Assembly: GCA_020543525.1 (NCBI GenBank)
Contig: JAHYIO010000003.1
Location: 2,356,001-2,420,000 of the forward strand
Reading direction: 5' to 3'
Origin: Coriolopsis trogii
Taxonomy: Eukaryota > Basidiomycota > Agaricomycetes > Polyporales > Polyporaceae
Length of the DNA stretch: 64,000 nucleotides
Position numbers and translations under genes: made by a program. The notes beneath the pieces were generated by a model, which saw only the letters and a list, made by a program, of their open reading frames with translations, did no database searches and was not told the origin of the DNA. Below, one piece after another: positions 36,201-47,767 of this stretch; positions within the stretch are counted from its first letter, which is position 1; each line of letters begins with the position of its first letter.

Positions 36201-37560
36201 GCAGGGAGTGACAGCAAGGCATCCAATAGACGTAACTGGTAAAGAGTGTTCGACCACAGCTGCCAAAAACCCGTCACCGCGTGAGGTTGGTCGTCTCGAG
36301 GCGAGTTCATGAGGATTGCAATCAGGAGCTTCAAGGTCGCAGTGTCCACTCCTTGCCTATCCGGCATGTCGAACGCCTTGATGGCTGCCGCCCAGTTGAG
36401 AGTGGTGTTCTGCGAGCAAGACAAAGCAATGAGCACCACACAAAGTATGCGGTTTCACGTGCACTTACGAAACTGCTCAGCGCCCTGACAATGGAGCCGA
36501 CGTCAGGTAGCATTGTCCCTTCTGAAGCCATACGTGCGAGAGCGGTCACAAGCTCGACGATCTGTGCGTCGGTTGGGGGATTGGCATCCGTTATGCCAAA
36601 TCTCGTCAGAAGAGCGCGAACGACATCGGGGTCACTGGTGATCTCTCCGCCTAATTGAACAAGAGCTTGCACGAGAGTAGTACTCGGGGGCAGACTGTAC
36701 ACCACCATAAGCGTGCATTCACAAAAGCTGACTTGCCGAGCATACACACCTCAGGTTTGGAAGGATACGCTGGAGAATAGGTGTCACAATCTCTGAGCCG
36801 TACTTGGCTTGCGCCGCCATGATGAGGGCTTGCCGTTGGGTGGCATCAAGAATGGGCGCGTCGGGAGGGGGTTCGACGAGAAGATTCGTCAACAACTTCG
36901 CGACTTGATTGGGATTGAGATCGGCGTGGTCGAAGGAAGGATGCTGGCAGAGAGCCAAAACAGCGTTTTCAAAGTCGACGCGTATCACAGTCGCTGCTTG
37001 TGCTGCAAGTTCCCTCCGAGTAGGGGCAGCAACTATGGAAGACGCGAGGATGAGTCTTTCCAATGGACGAAGACCAATCCGGTCGGCAAACTTGACAAAA
37101 TCAAAGTTGCGGAAGACATCTCCTTCACCCCGATCGATCCCATCTCGAAACCTGTCTGCGAGGAAGGGGTCGCGTGCAAGACGTTGGGTTTCTTGTACGA
37201 GGAGGCGGAACGTGAGGGCAGAGGAAGGGTCAAACGCAGCAGCAGGGGCAGTAGACGTGAGCCTGCTATGAGAATGAACGATGAGGCGGCGGATGAAGTG
37301 GAGGTACGTGTCAATGCCATGTTGTTCAGACAGCTACATGCGCATACACATTAGCAGTAGGAAGCGGGATGAGTCCGGCTTTGACGCGCTGAAGAGAAAG
37401 CAGTACTCACGGAACGTATCTCCACCTGGTTCCTCTCAAAGTTGTCCTCCGTGAGGGTTGACAGCAGGAAGACTATCTGTGCTTTGACGATGGTATGGAT
37501 GTTGGGGCTGGCGGTGCCGTCCATGGCTGGCGTGCGAGCCCTGGTTGAGGCCTCCGTCAT
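30298..37560 (-). CDS. NOT1: CCR4-NOT complex scaffold subunit NOT1
   Basis: Scaffold of the CCR4-NOT deadenylase complex, which shortens mRNA poly(A) tails. Predicted exons are 37411-37560, 36750-37333, 36469-36694, 35945-36409, 35696-35896, 35366-35637, 33667-35314, 33386-33616, 33180-33332, 32995-33124, 32789-32946, 32198-32736, 31548-32144, 31381-31495, 30714-31326, 30378-30658 and 30298-30324, giving 2,129 aa. The N-terminal arm has FLLSTLTEDNFERNQVEIRS. The TTP-binding region at about 680-830 contains IYKQMYDEQITIDDVIKLLQ. The CAF1-binding MIF4G domain is near 880-1100, with ILFIVNNLAPSNFDSKLSEM. The CNOT9-binding DUF3819 region holds FKRAVQMAIDRAVRE. The NOT1 C-terminal domain reads MSDKREGWSTFYKLLL and ends ENVARSIFQS. 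Several introns are in frame. The start is uncertain: the frame stays open upstream to about 37836 but lacks another ATG. Confidence 0.95.
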
Positions 37561-37977
37561 GCGTCGACCGCCTAGGCCACCGCCGGAAGCCGTTTTGAAA
37601 GAGTTGAGAGGGAGAATAGGACAAAGTCTGGGACAAGAGTGACCGAAGTCGCCTTGAACAGCGAGCAGAGATGGTCTGGAGAAGCGGCCACTGAGAGCAC
37701 GCGTCGCTGATTGAAGCTCCGCCTGAATGGATGTGGCAACTCCCAGCGCTCTGCACACGCGTCCGCTGCAGGTGTTTGACTCGACCGTGAGGCTCTGTTC
37801 TTGCAATCCATTCCAAACAAACGGTACAGAACCCACATCGCCCCCAGAGTAGTGGGTCCAGCGTATCTCCTCCTATCCTCTATCTCAGCTCTCGGCCCCC
37901 ACGCGCGTGGGACGAATGAGTACTGTCCTACAACCTGCGTGTCAGGCCTGTACGTTCCGTGTCTCGACTACACACGC
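37561..37977. promoter_or_regulatory. Region between NOT1 and a divergent small gene
   Basis: These 417 bp separate two divergent starts. The NOT1 frame remains open through about 37836 without an ATG, so an upstream 5' exon of NOT1 could lie here. Otherwise this is the shared promoter. Confidence 0.4.
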
Positions 37978-38834
37978 ATGAAAGCATCCGCATGGCTACC
38001 TCAGCCGTATATGAACCTCTCCAATTCGTCCCGTCACGCCCTCACTCCCTGTCTAGAGCCCCCCTCGCCAGATACCCCGTCCTCTTCCTCAGTGTCCAAT
38101 AGCAGCTCTACGTATGCCATGGCGCTCTTCTCATGTGCGGACGCCCTTCTGACATTCCTGTCTTGTCCATCAAGGAAAATGCCTTCTGCTGCGCCCCAAG
38201 TATCTGCTCGTGACACATACACCCAGACTTCGACGAGCATCGAGGTCAGCTGGTCCTACGTCATCGCGCTGACGAGATAAGCCCTTACATTAACCACACA
38301 GATCAAGTGCCCGGACGACGTGACCGGCTTGGAGAGGATCATGCTTGTTGCTCAAGGCGATCTGCAACGGCTCTTGAGGTGAGCAGATTGCAGCACTCGT
38401 CGGCTTGTCCTCACCGATATGTTGTCCGCAGTGCATTCTTTGCGCGCACCATCACCATTGAGTGCATCTACACCAAGACAAGCCCCCGGGGCTTGGGCGC
38501 GTCATGCGACCATCCTATCCGTCAGGAGCGGCAAGTCCATCTGAAGTGTGGTACTCGAGTCGTCTGCGTCGCGACATCTTCGGTGTCCATCACATCGTGC
38601 GAGCCGGAACGCCTTCTGCTTGACGAGAAGTTTGCACTTGGGCAGATCTTCAGACACATGCGGGCGTTCCCTCAATTCACGCTCTTGGATTGTGACGCTC
38701 AGATCGTCAACGGAAAGCGGGAGCTTCGCAGGACATACCGTCTAGAAACCGAGGGTATCATGTGCGAGATACTGGAGGTCTTTCCGGATCGGGATATGTT
38801 CGATATGGGGGAAGCATGGCTCTCTACGAAGTAG
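37978..38834 (+). CDS. Conserved-looking hypothetical protein
   Basis: Predicted protein of 248 aa in three exons, 37978-38244, 38302-38378 and 38432-38834. The first 75 residues are Ser/Pro rich and probably disordered. The rest looks like a folded domain, with DDVTGLERIMLVAQGDLQRL, AFFARTITIECIYTK, ERQVHLKCGTRVVCVATSSV, LLLDEKFALGQIFRHMRAFP, RRTYRLETEGIMCEILEVFP and a terminal GEAWLSTK. The LRRTYxLxxEGI-CEI pattern and the strand-rich layout bring the chorismate lyase/UTRA-like fold to mind, but this is only an impression. The splice junctions are canonical and the frame closes. The start at 37978 is the first ATG in the open frame; an ATG at 38011 is possible. It is divergent from NOT1. 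I do not recognise the gene. Confidence 0.65.
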
Positions 38835-40038
38835 CGGGCAGACATGGAGTCCAGTGCTCTCTCTGCATGATAGACGTTGCACCCCCTTGTATGATAGACG
38901 TGCTCATAGATGAGACTCATCGCCGTTGACATCCATGGGAAACGAACGATAGTGATAGGGCGAAGCAATGTCGTCTTGTGTTTTCCCGACTGGCTATTTA
39001 TCATACGTCTAAGTATCATCCCATTGACAGAGCATGGCCCGGACACGCCAAGCTCAACATTGAACACAGCACCCGCGGGCGCATTTTCACATCAGAAGCG
39101 AATGACCGCCGAGTTCCGACTAAGGCTTCAGGACATTAATCACTGCGCGTCCCTCGTTCTGTATTGCTCAGAGTAGCAAGCACGGGCTTTGAGCCCGATG
39201 CGTCCCACCGGAAACTGTTGAGCTGTGCTGCAGCTGTGCTCTCTGTACTACTAAGTACAAGGGTCAACACAATATGCCTACCAGTGAGGTCTACTAGATG
39301 TCAGGCATTCGTTGCGAGACTATATCAACACCGAATGACATCCACATCAGCGCAGCCGCAAAAGCAAAACTGCAGCCTTGTAATGGCCGACGATACAACG
39401 GCTTGAGTCTACGATGGGTGCATCGAACGAGAAACTAAGGACGAGAAGTTGCAACGAACGTGGTGAACAACACGTCCCAATTTGGCAACACTGATGGCTC
39501 AAACGAGCGCTATGCTCCATGCACGCGCTCCGAGTCTGTGTTTCGCAACTGCCAACCTCCATCTCGTTCGCGCGAGGATCGCACTGTGCGTAACGTCAAG
39601 ATCGAGGCGTTCTCCTGAACAATCGTCGTGGCCTTTCGGCATTGAATAGAGTAAGATAGCCGAGCGGCTGTGCACCGCCAGGCTCGAAAACGTCGACGTG
39701 ACTCTCCGACAACATGCCTCTGGGTCTGGGTTACAACGGCGCCCACGCCCGTCGGTGGGGAAAGCGCAGTGAGTGTACATGAGTTCATTCGGCATCTCTG
39801 GCCTCTAGAAGAGGCGAAAACAGAGTAATGACACATTCGTTGCTTGTCTCACCCGCCTAAAGTGGCCCACCCGTTCGCCTATAAAGCCAGCGACCCAATA
39901 TTCGGTCGTGCCATTCCTTCCCCAGGGGACACCGAAGCCCCCTTCACTTTCTCCCTCTGTTCGGGTCCCAATTTCTTTTTTTTCCCTCTTTTCTGTTGCA
40001 GCTCTTCTTCAGACTAGTACCATTCGTGCTCTTTTACG
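38835..40038. other. Intergenic region and laccase upstream region
   Basis: About 1.2 kb without a supported gene. The right end is the laccase promoter. A TGCACGC heptamer at 39520-39526, about 520 bp upstream of the laccase ATG, fits the TGCRCNC metal-response consensus used for fungal laccase promoters; this is a weak, short match. Confidence 0.45.
39880..39885 (+). promoter_or_regulatory. TATA box of the laccase gene
   Basis: TATAAA lies 154 bp before the laccase ATG. It is followed by a pyrimidine-rich tract at about 39945-40010, typical of strongly expressed fungal genes around the transcription start. Confidence 0.7.
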
Positions 40039-42120
40039 ATGGCCGACTTCCGCTTCCTCCACGCTTTGGTTGTCCTGTCCTTTGGGGTGTTGAGCTTTGC
40101 TGCTATCGGACCCGTTACCGACCTCGAAATCACCAACAAGAACATCTCACCAGACGGACATGAACGCGCTGCTGTCCTCGCCGGAGGGACCTTCCCTGGT
40201 GCTCTGATCACAGGAAAGAAGGGCGACCATTTCCAGATCAACGTGGTGGACAACCTCACCAATCACACGATGCTCAAGTCCACCAGTATCGTGAGTGTCC
40301 GATCATGTCGGGGGCGAGCATTGCACCCAAAGGCATTGCTGATGGAGTGATGCACGACACAGCACTGGCACGGTTTCTTCCAGAAGGGCACAAACTGGGC
40401 TGACGGTCCTGCCTTCATCAATCAATGTCCGATCTCTCCCGGAAACTCTTTCCTCTACGACTTTAATGTGCCGGACCAAGCTGGTGAGGCCTCCCTATTC
40501 TACATGTGTATCTCGCAGTGTTGACTTGTCGAAAGGCACCTTCTGGTATCACAGTCATCTGTCGACCCAGTACTGTGATGGTCTTCGAGGACCCATTGTG
40601 GTCTACGACCCCAACGACCCGCATGCCAGCCGGTACGACGTAGATAATGGTAAGCGGGAACCACGTCACTTACCCCAAGCATCCTAACAAGTATTGCAGA
40701 CGACACCGTCATCACGCTCGCAGACTGGTACCACGTTGCGGCTAGGTTGGGTCCGGCCATTCCGTGAGTGAACATTCCTGCTCGCAGTGACCGATAGACA
40801 CTGAAAAATATCCTCCAGCTTCGCGGGTGCGGACTCTACTCTTATCAATGGCAAGGGGCGCTCTCTGGGCAACCTTGATGCCGAGCTGAGCGTCATTACG
40901 GTCACGAAGGGCAAGCGGTACCGTTTCCGTCTGGTCTCCATCTCGTGCGACCCGAACTACGTCTTCAGTATAGACGGTCACGACCTGATGGTGATCGAGG
41001 CGGACTCCGTCAACACTGAGCCCCTCGTCGTTGACTCGATCCAGATTTTTGCGGGACAGCGGTACTCCTTTGTCCTCGAAGCCAATAAGGATTCGGACAA
41101 CTACTGGATCCGTGCGAACCCGAATTTTGGCGTTACCGGATTCGATGGTGGAATTAACAGTGCTATCCTGAGGTATGACGATGCCGCCCCGGTCGAGCCC
41201 ACGACCACGAGCACATCGACCAAGCCCTTGAAGGAAACTGATTTGCGTCCTCTCACGGCTATGCCAGTGGTGAGTCTCTCCGACGTCGTGCCCACTGCTT
41301 GCCTATGACTTACTGCTATTCGTAGCCTGGTGAAGCGAAGGCAGGAGGCGTTGACAAGGCTATCAACTTCGCCTTCAGCTTCGTGAGTCGGATGAGCAGT
41401 GTATGAGACTGATATGACCGAAACTGACTTGGATCTACAGAACGGATCCAACTTCTTCATCAACGGAGCGACCTTCGCGCCGCCTGCTGTTCCCGTCCTC
41501 TTGCAGATCATGAGCGGAGCTCAGGACCCAAGTGACCTCTTACCGTCTGGAGACATTTACTCTCTCCCTTCGAACGCGATCATCGAACTATCGTTCCCTG
41601 CTACGGTGGGTGCCCCTGGTGCCCCGCACCCCTTCCACTTGCACGGGGTAAGTCACCATATATATTCCCTCATGGAGAGACCTGGACTTACGTTATGAAT
41701 CTAGCACACTTTCGCCGTGGTACGCAGCGCGGGTAGCTCCGAGTACAACTACGATAACCCTATATGGCGTGATGTTGTCAACACCGGAACACCTGCGGAT
41801 GGGGATAACGTTACTATCCGCTTCAGGGTATGTACCACTGTATTCACTGCAGATATGACAAGATCTTACCGTCCCTGGCAGACCGACAACCCCGGACCTT
41901 GGTTCCTACACTGTCACATCGACTTCCACTTGGAGGCTGGCTTTGCTGTCGTCATGGCTGAGGATATTCCTAACACCAAGTCGGCCAACCCTCCTTCCCG
42001 TGAGTGTATGGCACTCAATCCCTTTGATTGCCTACTAACGTCTTAACACATCCGCGCATCTCAGAAGCATGGGAGGATCTTTGCCCCACCTACAATGCTC
42101 TCCCAGTGAGCGACCAGTGA
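40039..42120 (+). CDS. Laccase (secreted multicopper oxidase)
   Basis: Secreted blue multicopper oxidase that oxidises phenols and reduces oxygen to water, used in lignin breakdown and pigment chemistry. Predicted exons are 40039-40290, 40363-40483, 40536-40649, 40700-40763, 40819-41269, 41326-41382, 41441-41647, 41705-41827, 41882-41999 and 42065-42120, giving 520 aa, the usual size. A signal peptide of about 21 residues precedes IGPVTDLEI. All four copper signatures are present: [43 protein letters not shown] and [22 protein letters not shown]. The axial T1 position, ten residues after the T1 cysteine, is Phe, as in high-redox-potential laccases. Several N-glycosylation sequons are visible. 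The region between residues about 310 and 350 is Thr/Ser rich and less conserved. A TATA box lies upstream. Identification is certain. Confidence 0.97.
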
Positions 42121-42489
42121 AGTATCCACAAGTACCAATCGCTTTCTCAGTTCTCATCTTTGCTTTCCGAGTCGGATATGATGGACTTCTCTGGACACCT
42201 AATTTAGGCACTTCGTTGTATCACATACAACCTTACGATCATTCCCCCCACTCCTGAGGTAACAAGAACCTGGCGTGTACGTGTACATAGTCGTAATAAT
42301 TGTACGTAGGTAACTCTAATTGAGCAACTAATAGTTTCAAGTTCCTTGTGAGTGTGACGTGACGGGAGCGAGGCGTGCTCGTGACTAGTCGCGTCCAATA
42401 ATTCTCGCGTAGACGCGTCAGCGCCACTAGACGAGACACTCTGACACCGACCACCACCACAATCGCTGGCAGCGGCATCTTTCTTCAGC
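42121..42489. other. Intergenic region, laccase 3' end and MCMBP promoter
   Basis: These 369 bp separate two genes on the same strand. No other gene is evident. Confidence 0.5.
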
Positions 42490-44649
42490 ATGACTGCAGA
42501 CTATCGTACGCAAGCTATCCAGGATCCGACGACTGTCGTCCAGGAGCTCTTCCAAGCGCGTGCCGTGTCCGCAGAGTTCCCCCGACTCGTGGCTCAGCAT
42601 TTTGCCAAACTCTTCGAGAGTGCGGTTGCTTTCAAAAGGGTGCGTCGTGTCGCGTCGCGTCTTGTCTATGAAGAGTAAGGAAACTCATAGCTGGATATGC
42701 TCAGATTCCAACTCTGGATGTTCGATCCCCGCCCGAAGTCCATCGAGATCGTGCCCTGGTGCGATTTCGCGCCATGGTCCAAGACACTTCCCTCTCAACC
42801 GAGATGTATCTTGCAAAACACTCGGACGGGACATGCGGTGGTTGGGGCATGTACGAGGCTGCCGGTGGGAGTAGCTCTCACGCTACGGACGTCGACTACG
42901 CCAATCTGCAAGAGTGCAGCGTTCTGTGGGCCACCAACGTACCTGCTGAATCTGGCTGGTGCGCCGATGAGCTCGACAGCCGTGTGTCCGGTACGTACAG
43001 GTTGTCGCTACTCTTCTGCAGCATCCTTATAATTATCCATTTGCTCAAGACGACCAGAGTCCTCCGTCGCTGGTCGAGCAGTCGATACGTCAGCGAACCC
43101 ACAAGTACCCTCACGCAGAGTCTCGACACATCGGTGTGCAGGTCAAGGTGATGCATCTCCTTGTTTCCCGCAGAATTCATCTCTGACCTCTACATTCAAG
43201 ATATACGGCAGAGAGGGGATTGATACATTCAAATCAACTGACGTCGTGACGTTTGTCGGTATATTGTCCAAAGAGCCGTAAGATCACAATCACTCTCCTC
43301 TGTGAATTCACGTTACTGAAAGACGATCAGGTGCAATTTGGATCAGGCTCAAGATGCGCCACCTGACGTGCCAACTCTTCATGTACTTTTTACGAAACCC
43401 CATGGTCCTGGCGTGCTTCCAAGGCCTTTTCCACGCATGAAGCGCCAGATTCCCGCGGAGTACACCACCGTCATTCCCGAAGAGCGTCCAGACGTGATTG
43501 CTCCCGATACGGGTGAGATACGGAGAGAGCTCATATGTTGGATCGCTGAGGAAGCCCTCGGCGGTGACCAGCAAGCTGCAGAATGGATTCTCTTGTCATG
43601 CATCTCGCGAGTGTAAGTGCCGCTATTACCTGATCAATAATCTGTTGAGTATGCCTGATCACTGTGCAACGCCAGTCAATCCCGTAATCCACCTCTGCTT
43701 CCCTTGCCTCTCGTAGTGTCCCGGTTTCCACCTCCGCCTCCTGTACCATCCACGTCAGCAACGTTCGACACTCCCGTTCCAACTTTGTCGACCGTCCTCT
43801 CTTTGCTGCTACCTCTCACGTATACGCTCTCTCTTTCGTTGGATGGCCTGAACAAGGCGATGTACACTCCGGAGAGCAAGGACGAGGATTTGCATGCGGG
43901 TGTCCTACAATTGCCGCAAGGCACAGTCCTCCTCGTCTCCGAAGGTGGTGTCCGCGAGGGACAGTTGCTGGAAAGAGGTACGCTGCTTATCACAAATAAT
44001 TGTGCATGCTAGGTTGACGGGCGACGGTGCTCATCAATAGGTCTTCTAAATGTTCGGGCCCTACAAGAGGTCATGGACGCACAAACCCTCGCATACGTCT
44101 TCCCGTTCAGCCAATACTCGTTCCCAACCGACATCACTTGCGTTATTCTCGCCGAGGGCCGCAGGAGTGCATTCTTCAAGACAGAGCTCAACGTTCCACT
44201 TAATGTGCCCACCGATCCGGCCTCGGTAGCCAGGTTGTACAAGCCCGCGGCACAAGTCAGGATGCCTTCAGCGGACAAGCTTGCAGCGTTCAGGGATCTG
44301 GTCGTTGGTGCGCGATGCGGCAGAGTGCAGGTTTCGGAAGCCACCTCGGAGGTATGTCAGAGGATGCGTTTGTGTTGGGCCCATAAATGGCATTAGTGAC
44401 TAACTTTCGTCACAGCATATTCAAGCCGCCTTTGTCCAGGAACGGCGAGATGACCGCAATATCACAGCGGACGACCTTATTCGCTGGATGTCTGTCGCGA
44501 AGTGAGTACTTCCTGTAAATGCTAGGAGACAACGCAGCTAACGTGCAGCAAGGTTATACGCCTTGTCTATTCATGAGCCAACACTGAGTATCGAGACTTG
44601 GAAACGTGCGAAGGCATTCGACGACAGACGAAGAGCACTGGGAGCGTAG
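42490..44649 (+). CDS. Mini-chromosome maintenance complex-binding protein (MCMBP)
   Basis: Homologue of MCMBP/ETG1, a nuclear protein that binds MCM3-7, supports assembly of the replicative helicase and promotes its unloading after replication. Predicted exons are 42490-42639, 42705-42990, 43050-43147, 43201-43277, 43331-43612, 43676-43977, 44041-44351, 44416-44501 and 44553-44649, giving 562 aa. Family landmarks in order are FRAMVQDTSLSTEMYLAK, HIGVQVKIYGREGIDTFK, PTLHVLFTKPHGPG, RRELICWIAEEALGGDQQAA, LSLDGLNKAMYTPESKDEDL, LQLPQGTVLLVSEGGVREGQ, SQYSFPTDITCVILAEGRRS and the terminal LSIHEPTLSIETWKRAKAFD. The exon 3 donor was placed after VK (GTGATG) rather than after Q because that restores QVKIYGRE. 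The stop is 78 bp from the phosphopentomutase stop. Identification is strong. Confidence 0.93.
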
Positions 44650-44727
44650 CTTGAAGATCGGTTGAAGATTTCTGTACTTCTAAACATAAAGAATGTAATC
44701 TTTGCTTCATATTCGATACATTGCGGT

Positions 44728-47552
44728 TCAAGGTCTGCCGAGGCCATTCTTCTCCGCCTCCATCCACACAGTGGACAGCTCCTGAACGACCTTGGGCAAG
44801 AGTTCCGCCACCGCTCCGGCGTCTTTGCCGCTGCCCTCAAGGTAATATTTGATCTTCGGCTCTGTACCACTTGTCCTAAGAACGTATATCAGTCTCCATA
44901 TCTTTCTCCGCAGTAGGTCGGATTCCTTGCCTGGTGGTCAATGTGATCTTCGTCCCGTTCTCCGTATTCTCAGCTCGGAACTGAATCATGTGCCCAGAAG
45001 ACAGCGGCAGTGCCGGCTTGTAGGTCGGGGGATTCGAACTATCGTACCCGATCGTCAGGTCCCGGACACTTGTCACGGTAAGGCCTGCGAGAGTCTTCGG
45101 GTAGCTTGGCGTCGTGGAGGTCCCGGTTCCGTCAAAATTGCGTATACGCGCAAAGATAGCGTCGATGATGCGCGGTTCGGTGCAGACAAAGTAAGAGTTG
45201 CTCGTCTGTTCGACATCAACGTGAGCGCTGTAAATTTTGTAGGTTGAACAACGGGAAATTCTCATCGTACCTGGAAGAACCCATACCTACGGTGCGAGGC
45301 AATCAGAGAATGCTCGAAAGGGCTGATGAGATAGTACTTCACTTCTCATATAGCTCCTTCAGATGGGTACTCGCGGTTTTGCCTTGTGTTTGGAGGGATA
45401 CGCAGAGTTCGGCGAACATAACCTGCGCAGGATTGTCATGGTACAATTTTAGCTTGCGTAGAGTTAGCAACCCACAGAGGCAGCTACGCCGTCCTTGTCC
45501 CGCAATTCTGAGCCGAACATAAACCCGATTGCCTCCTCATACCCGAACGGTACCTCGTAACCCTCTTTCACCAGGGTTAAGGCGGTGTTCCCGATGTACT
45601 TGAAGCCTGTTGCGGTGTTCAGCCGCTAGTCCTGAGAGCGCAAGTGAAATACAGTCACCCGTGAGGCACTCTGCGAACCTGAAGCCTTCCGCACGAGCCA
45701 TGGCTTCGATCATCTTAGAGCTCACAGTGGACGCTACCATAGCAAGCTTGTCTGTATGCTCAATCAGTGCTTGTTAACAAACTATGCCATTGTGGTCTTA
45801 CCCATCGGCTTGCCGGAAGCCTTGTACCTATCGAGACAAGCACTGGCGAAGAGCGTGCCAAGCTGATCACCAGTGAATTGGATCCACTTGCCGTTGATCC
45901 TACATAACACCAGACTTCATGACTAGAGATGGAATTGTTGACAGTGTGGACTGACCCCTTCTCTGCAGCCGCAAAGCGATCCGAATCTGGATCCTGAGCC
46001 AGGATGTAGTGGGCACCATTGTCGTCTGCTGTCACCATAGCGAGATCCTGTGGACAGATGAGGCGAGTCTCACAGACGGGTTTGCAGATATGGCTTCATA
46101 CCAGTGCACCTAACAGTTGATGAGAATAGGTATCTATACCCGATGGTATACCGGACGTACCTTTCTCTTCGGGATTCGGGAATTTGACGGTGGGGAAGTC
46201 GGGATCGGGATGCTGCTGCGCTATGACTGGTATATACCTAGGCAGGCCAAATATTTTGAACGCCTCGGTCATGGCAGGGTCACTAACACCGTGCATGGAG
46301 GTGTTCACGAATTTCAGCGGAGATTGAGCATTGAGTACACTAGTTGACCACGCAAAGTCAGCAGGTAAAATGATAGCGTGACGATGTAGTACCCCTACCG
46401 ATTGTGGCAGAGAGAACTTATATACTCAAAGTAGGCATCACTGTTGAACTCACGCAGGAGGGGCGAAGATGTAAGTGAGCTTGGGTCGAGGGGTCGGCTC
46501 GGAGGCTCCTGATGTTGCCTTATAGCCGCTGAGATTCCCTTGTCATGGGGTTCGATGATCTAGACGGCTAGCGTTTGAGAACCAGCCCAGAATAGTGTAT
46601 GAAAACGGGAGTACCTGAACAGCGTTCTCCCAGTAAACCTAGCACGAAAGGTGAGAACAGTCTATCCCATTGAATTTTCAGGCGAACCTTGTAGCCGTTA
46701 TCTTGCTGCACGGTTCATGTTTAGCACATATTCACTAGACGTTCACACGTCGACAGAAAACCGACCTTCGGGTTGTGACTGGCTGAAATTGGTTCAGTGC
46801 GGTACTCAGCTAAGTGTGGTCAAGACGAACCTGTAATCATGACGCCGCATGCTGCATGCTGGGCTCTGACCATGAACGGTACTCTGACGTTTTTCCCGTT
46901 AGTGAAGTGCCAGAAAGTACAATACTGAATGCAAACAAACAGAGGTGTATGCACCAGTCCGTGATGGAAGTATACCGGAATATCCTGGCCAATGAACACA
47001 GCCGCAGTCAATTTGGCCCATTTCTCGGAATGATAGCGATGGTCATGACCGATCACTACCCCGCGGGAGCGAGCGTCCTTGACGTTTTCCGCGACATACG
47101 CGCACAAACCCTACAAGAGATGAGCATCCAGTGAGAGAGCTGTGGATCACTTCTACCTACCTGAGATGCCTGTATGATGATGAGATCATTCATACGAGCC
47201 CATCCTGCTTCCATTCTGCCGCGGAGACCTGGTTGGCGTTAAGAGAAGCACTAGAGCGGAGCCCGAAGGGAGTAATGGTACGGTGTACCTGCAGTCCCGA
47301 ACTCAATACGTGGGCTGTGGTGCGGCATCTTCTATCAGACTCGTTTCATATTTGGAGATCAGAGCAAACCATACCGCATCCGCTTGTCAAGTTCCGCAAT
47401 TTTGCCCTGTTCAATCAGTGACTTGACCTCGTTCCGCGTTTCTTGGTTCTGGATGGGAAACTTGGTAAGTTCGCCTCATTTCGATATCATCATGGTCCTA
47501 CAGGGTCTTGACGAAGCCACTGGTCCACGAGCTCCTGCAATTCGCTGTCCAT
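44728..47552 (-). CDS. Phosphopentomutase / phosphoglucomutase-2 type (PRM15/PGM2)
   Basis: Alpha-D-phosphohexomutase of the PGM2/PRM15 subgroup, mainly interconverting ribose-1- and ribose-5-phosphate in nucleoside salvage. Predicted exons are 47502-47552, 47375-47448, 47289-47314, 47161-47228, 46941-47110, 46831-46883, 46766-46782, 46688-46705, 46615-46638, 46399-46559, 46161-46339, 46102-46109, 45956-46047, 45802-45899, 45659-45751, 45476-45606, 45343-45422, 45271-45286, 44931-45205 and 44728-44875, giving 593 aa. Landmarks are RIEFGTAGLRGRM, the phosphoserine loop GVMITASHNP, the metal loop AQDPDSDRFAAAEK, the sugar loop GYEEAIGFM and the phosphate loop TSGTEPKIKYY. Twenty exons for 593 aa is extreme, and one exon is 8 nt. 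The last intron (44876-44930) begins with GC. Every motif needs its flanking splice, so the chain is well constrained. Confidence 0.94.
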
Positions 47553-47767
47553 GATCGTACTCAGGATGTAGAAAGTGTTATCTGTGTCAAGGTCTTCCAG
47601 ACGTCGGACAACCCGGCAAGCTGAATGAAGTTGAAGACCAAGTTCGGAAGCGGCCTGGGCGGTCATCGGATGCAAAGCGCCTTACGAAAGGCCATGTCGC
47701 TAGCGCTACTCGGTTGACTATGCAATGTATGAACGCTATATAGAGGAGAATGAACGTAACTCGAGAT

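Noticed and set aside
39520..39526. A functional metal-response element upstream of laccase.
   Set aside because: A single 7-bp degenerate match is expected by chance in a kilobase; it is noted only as a possible site.
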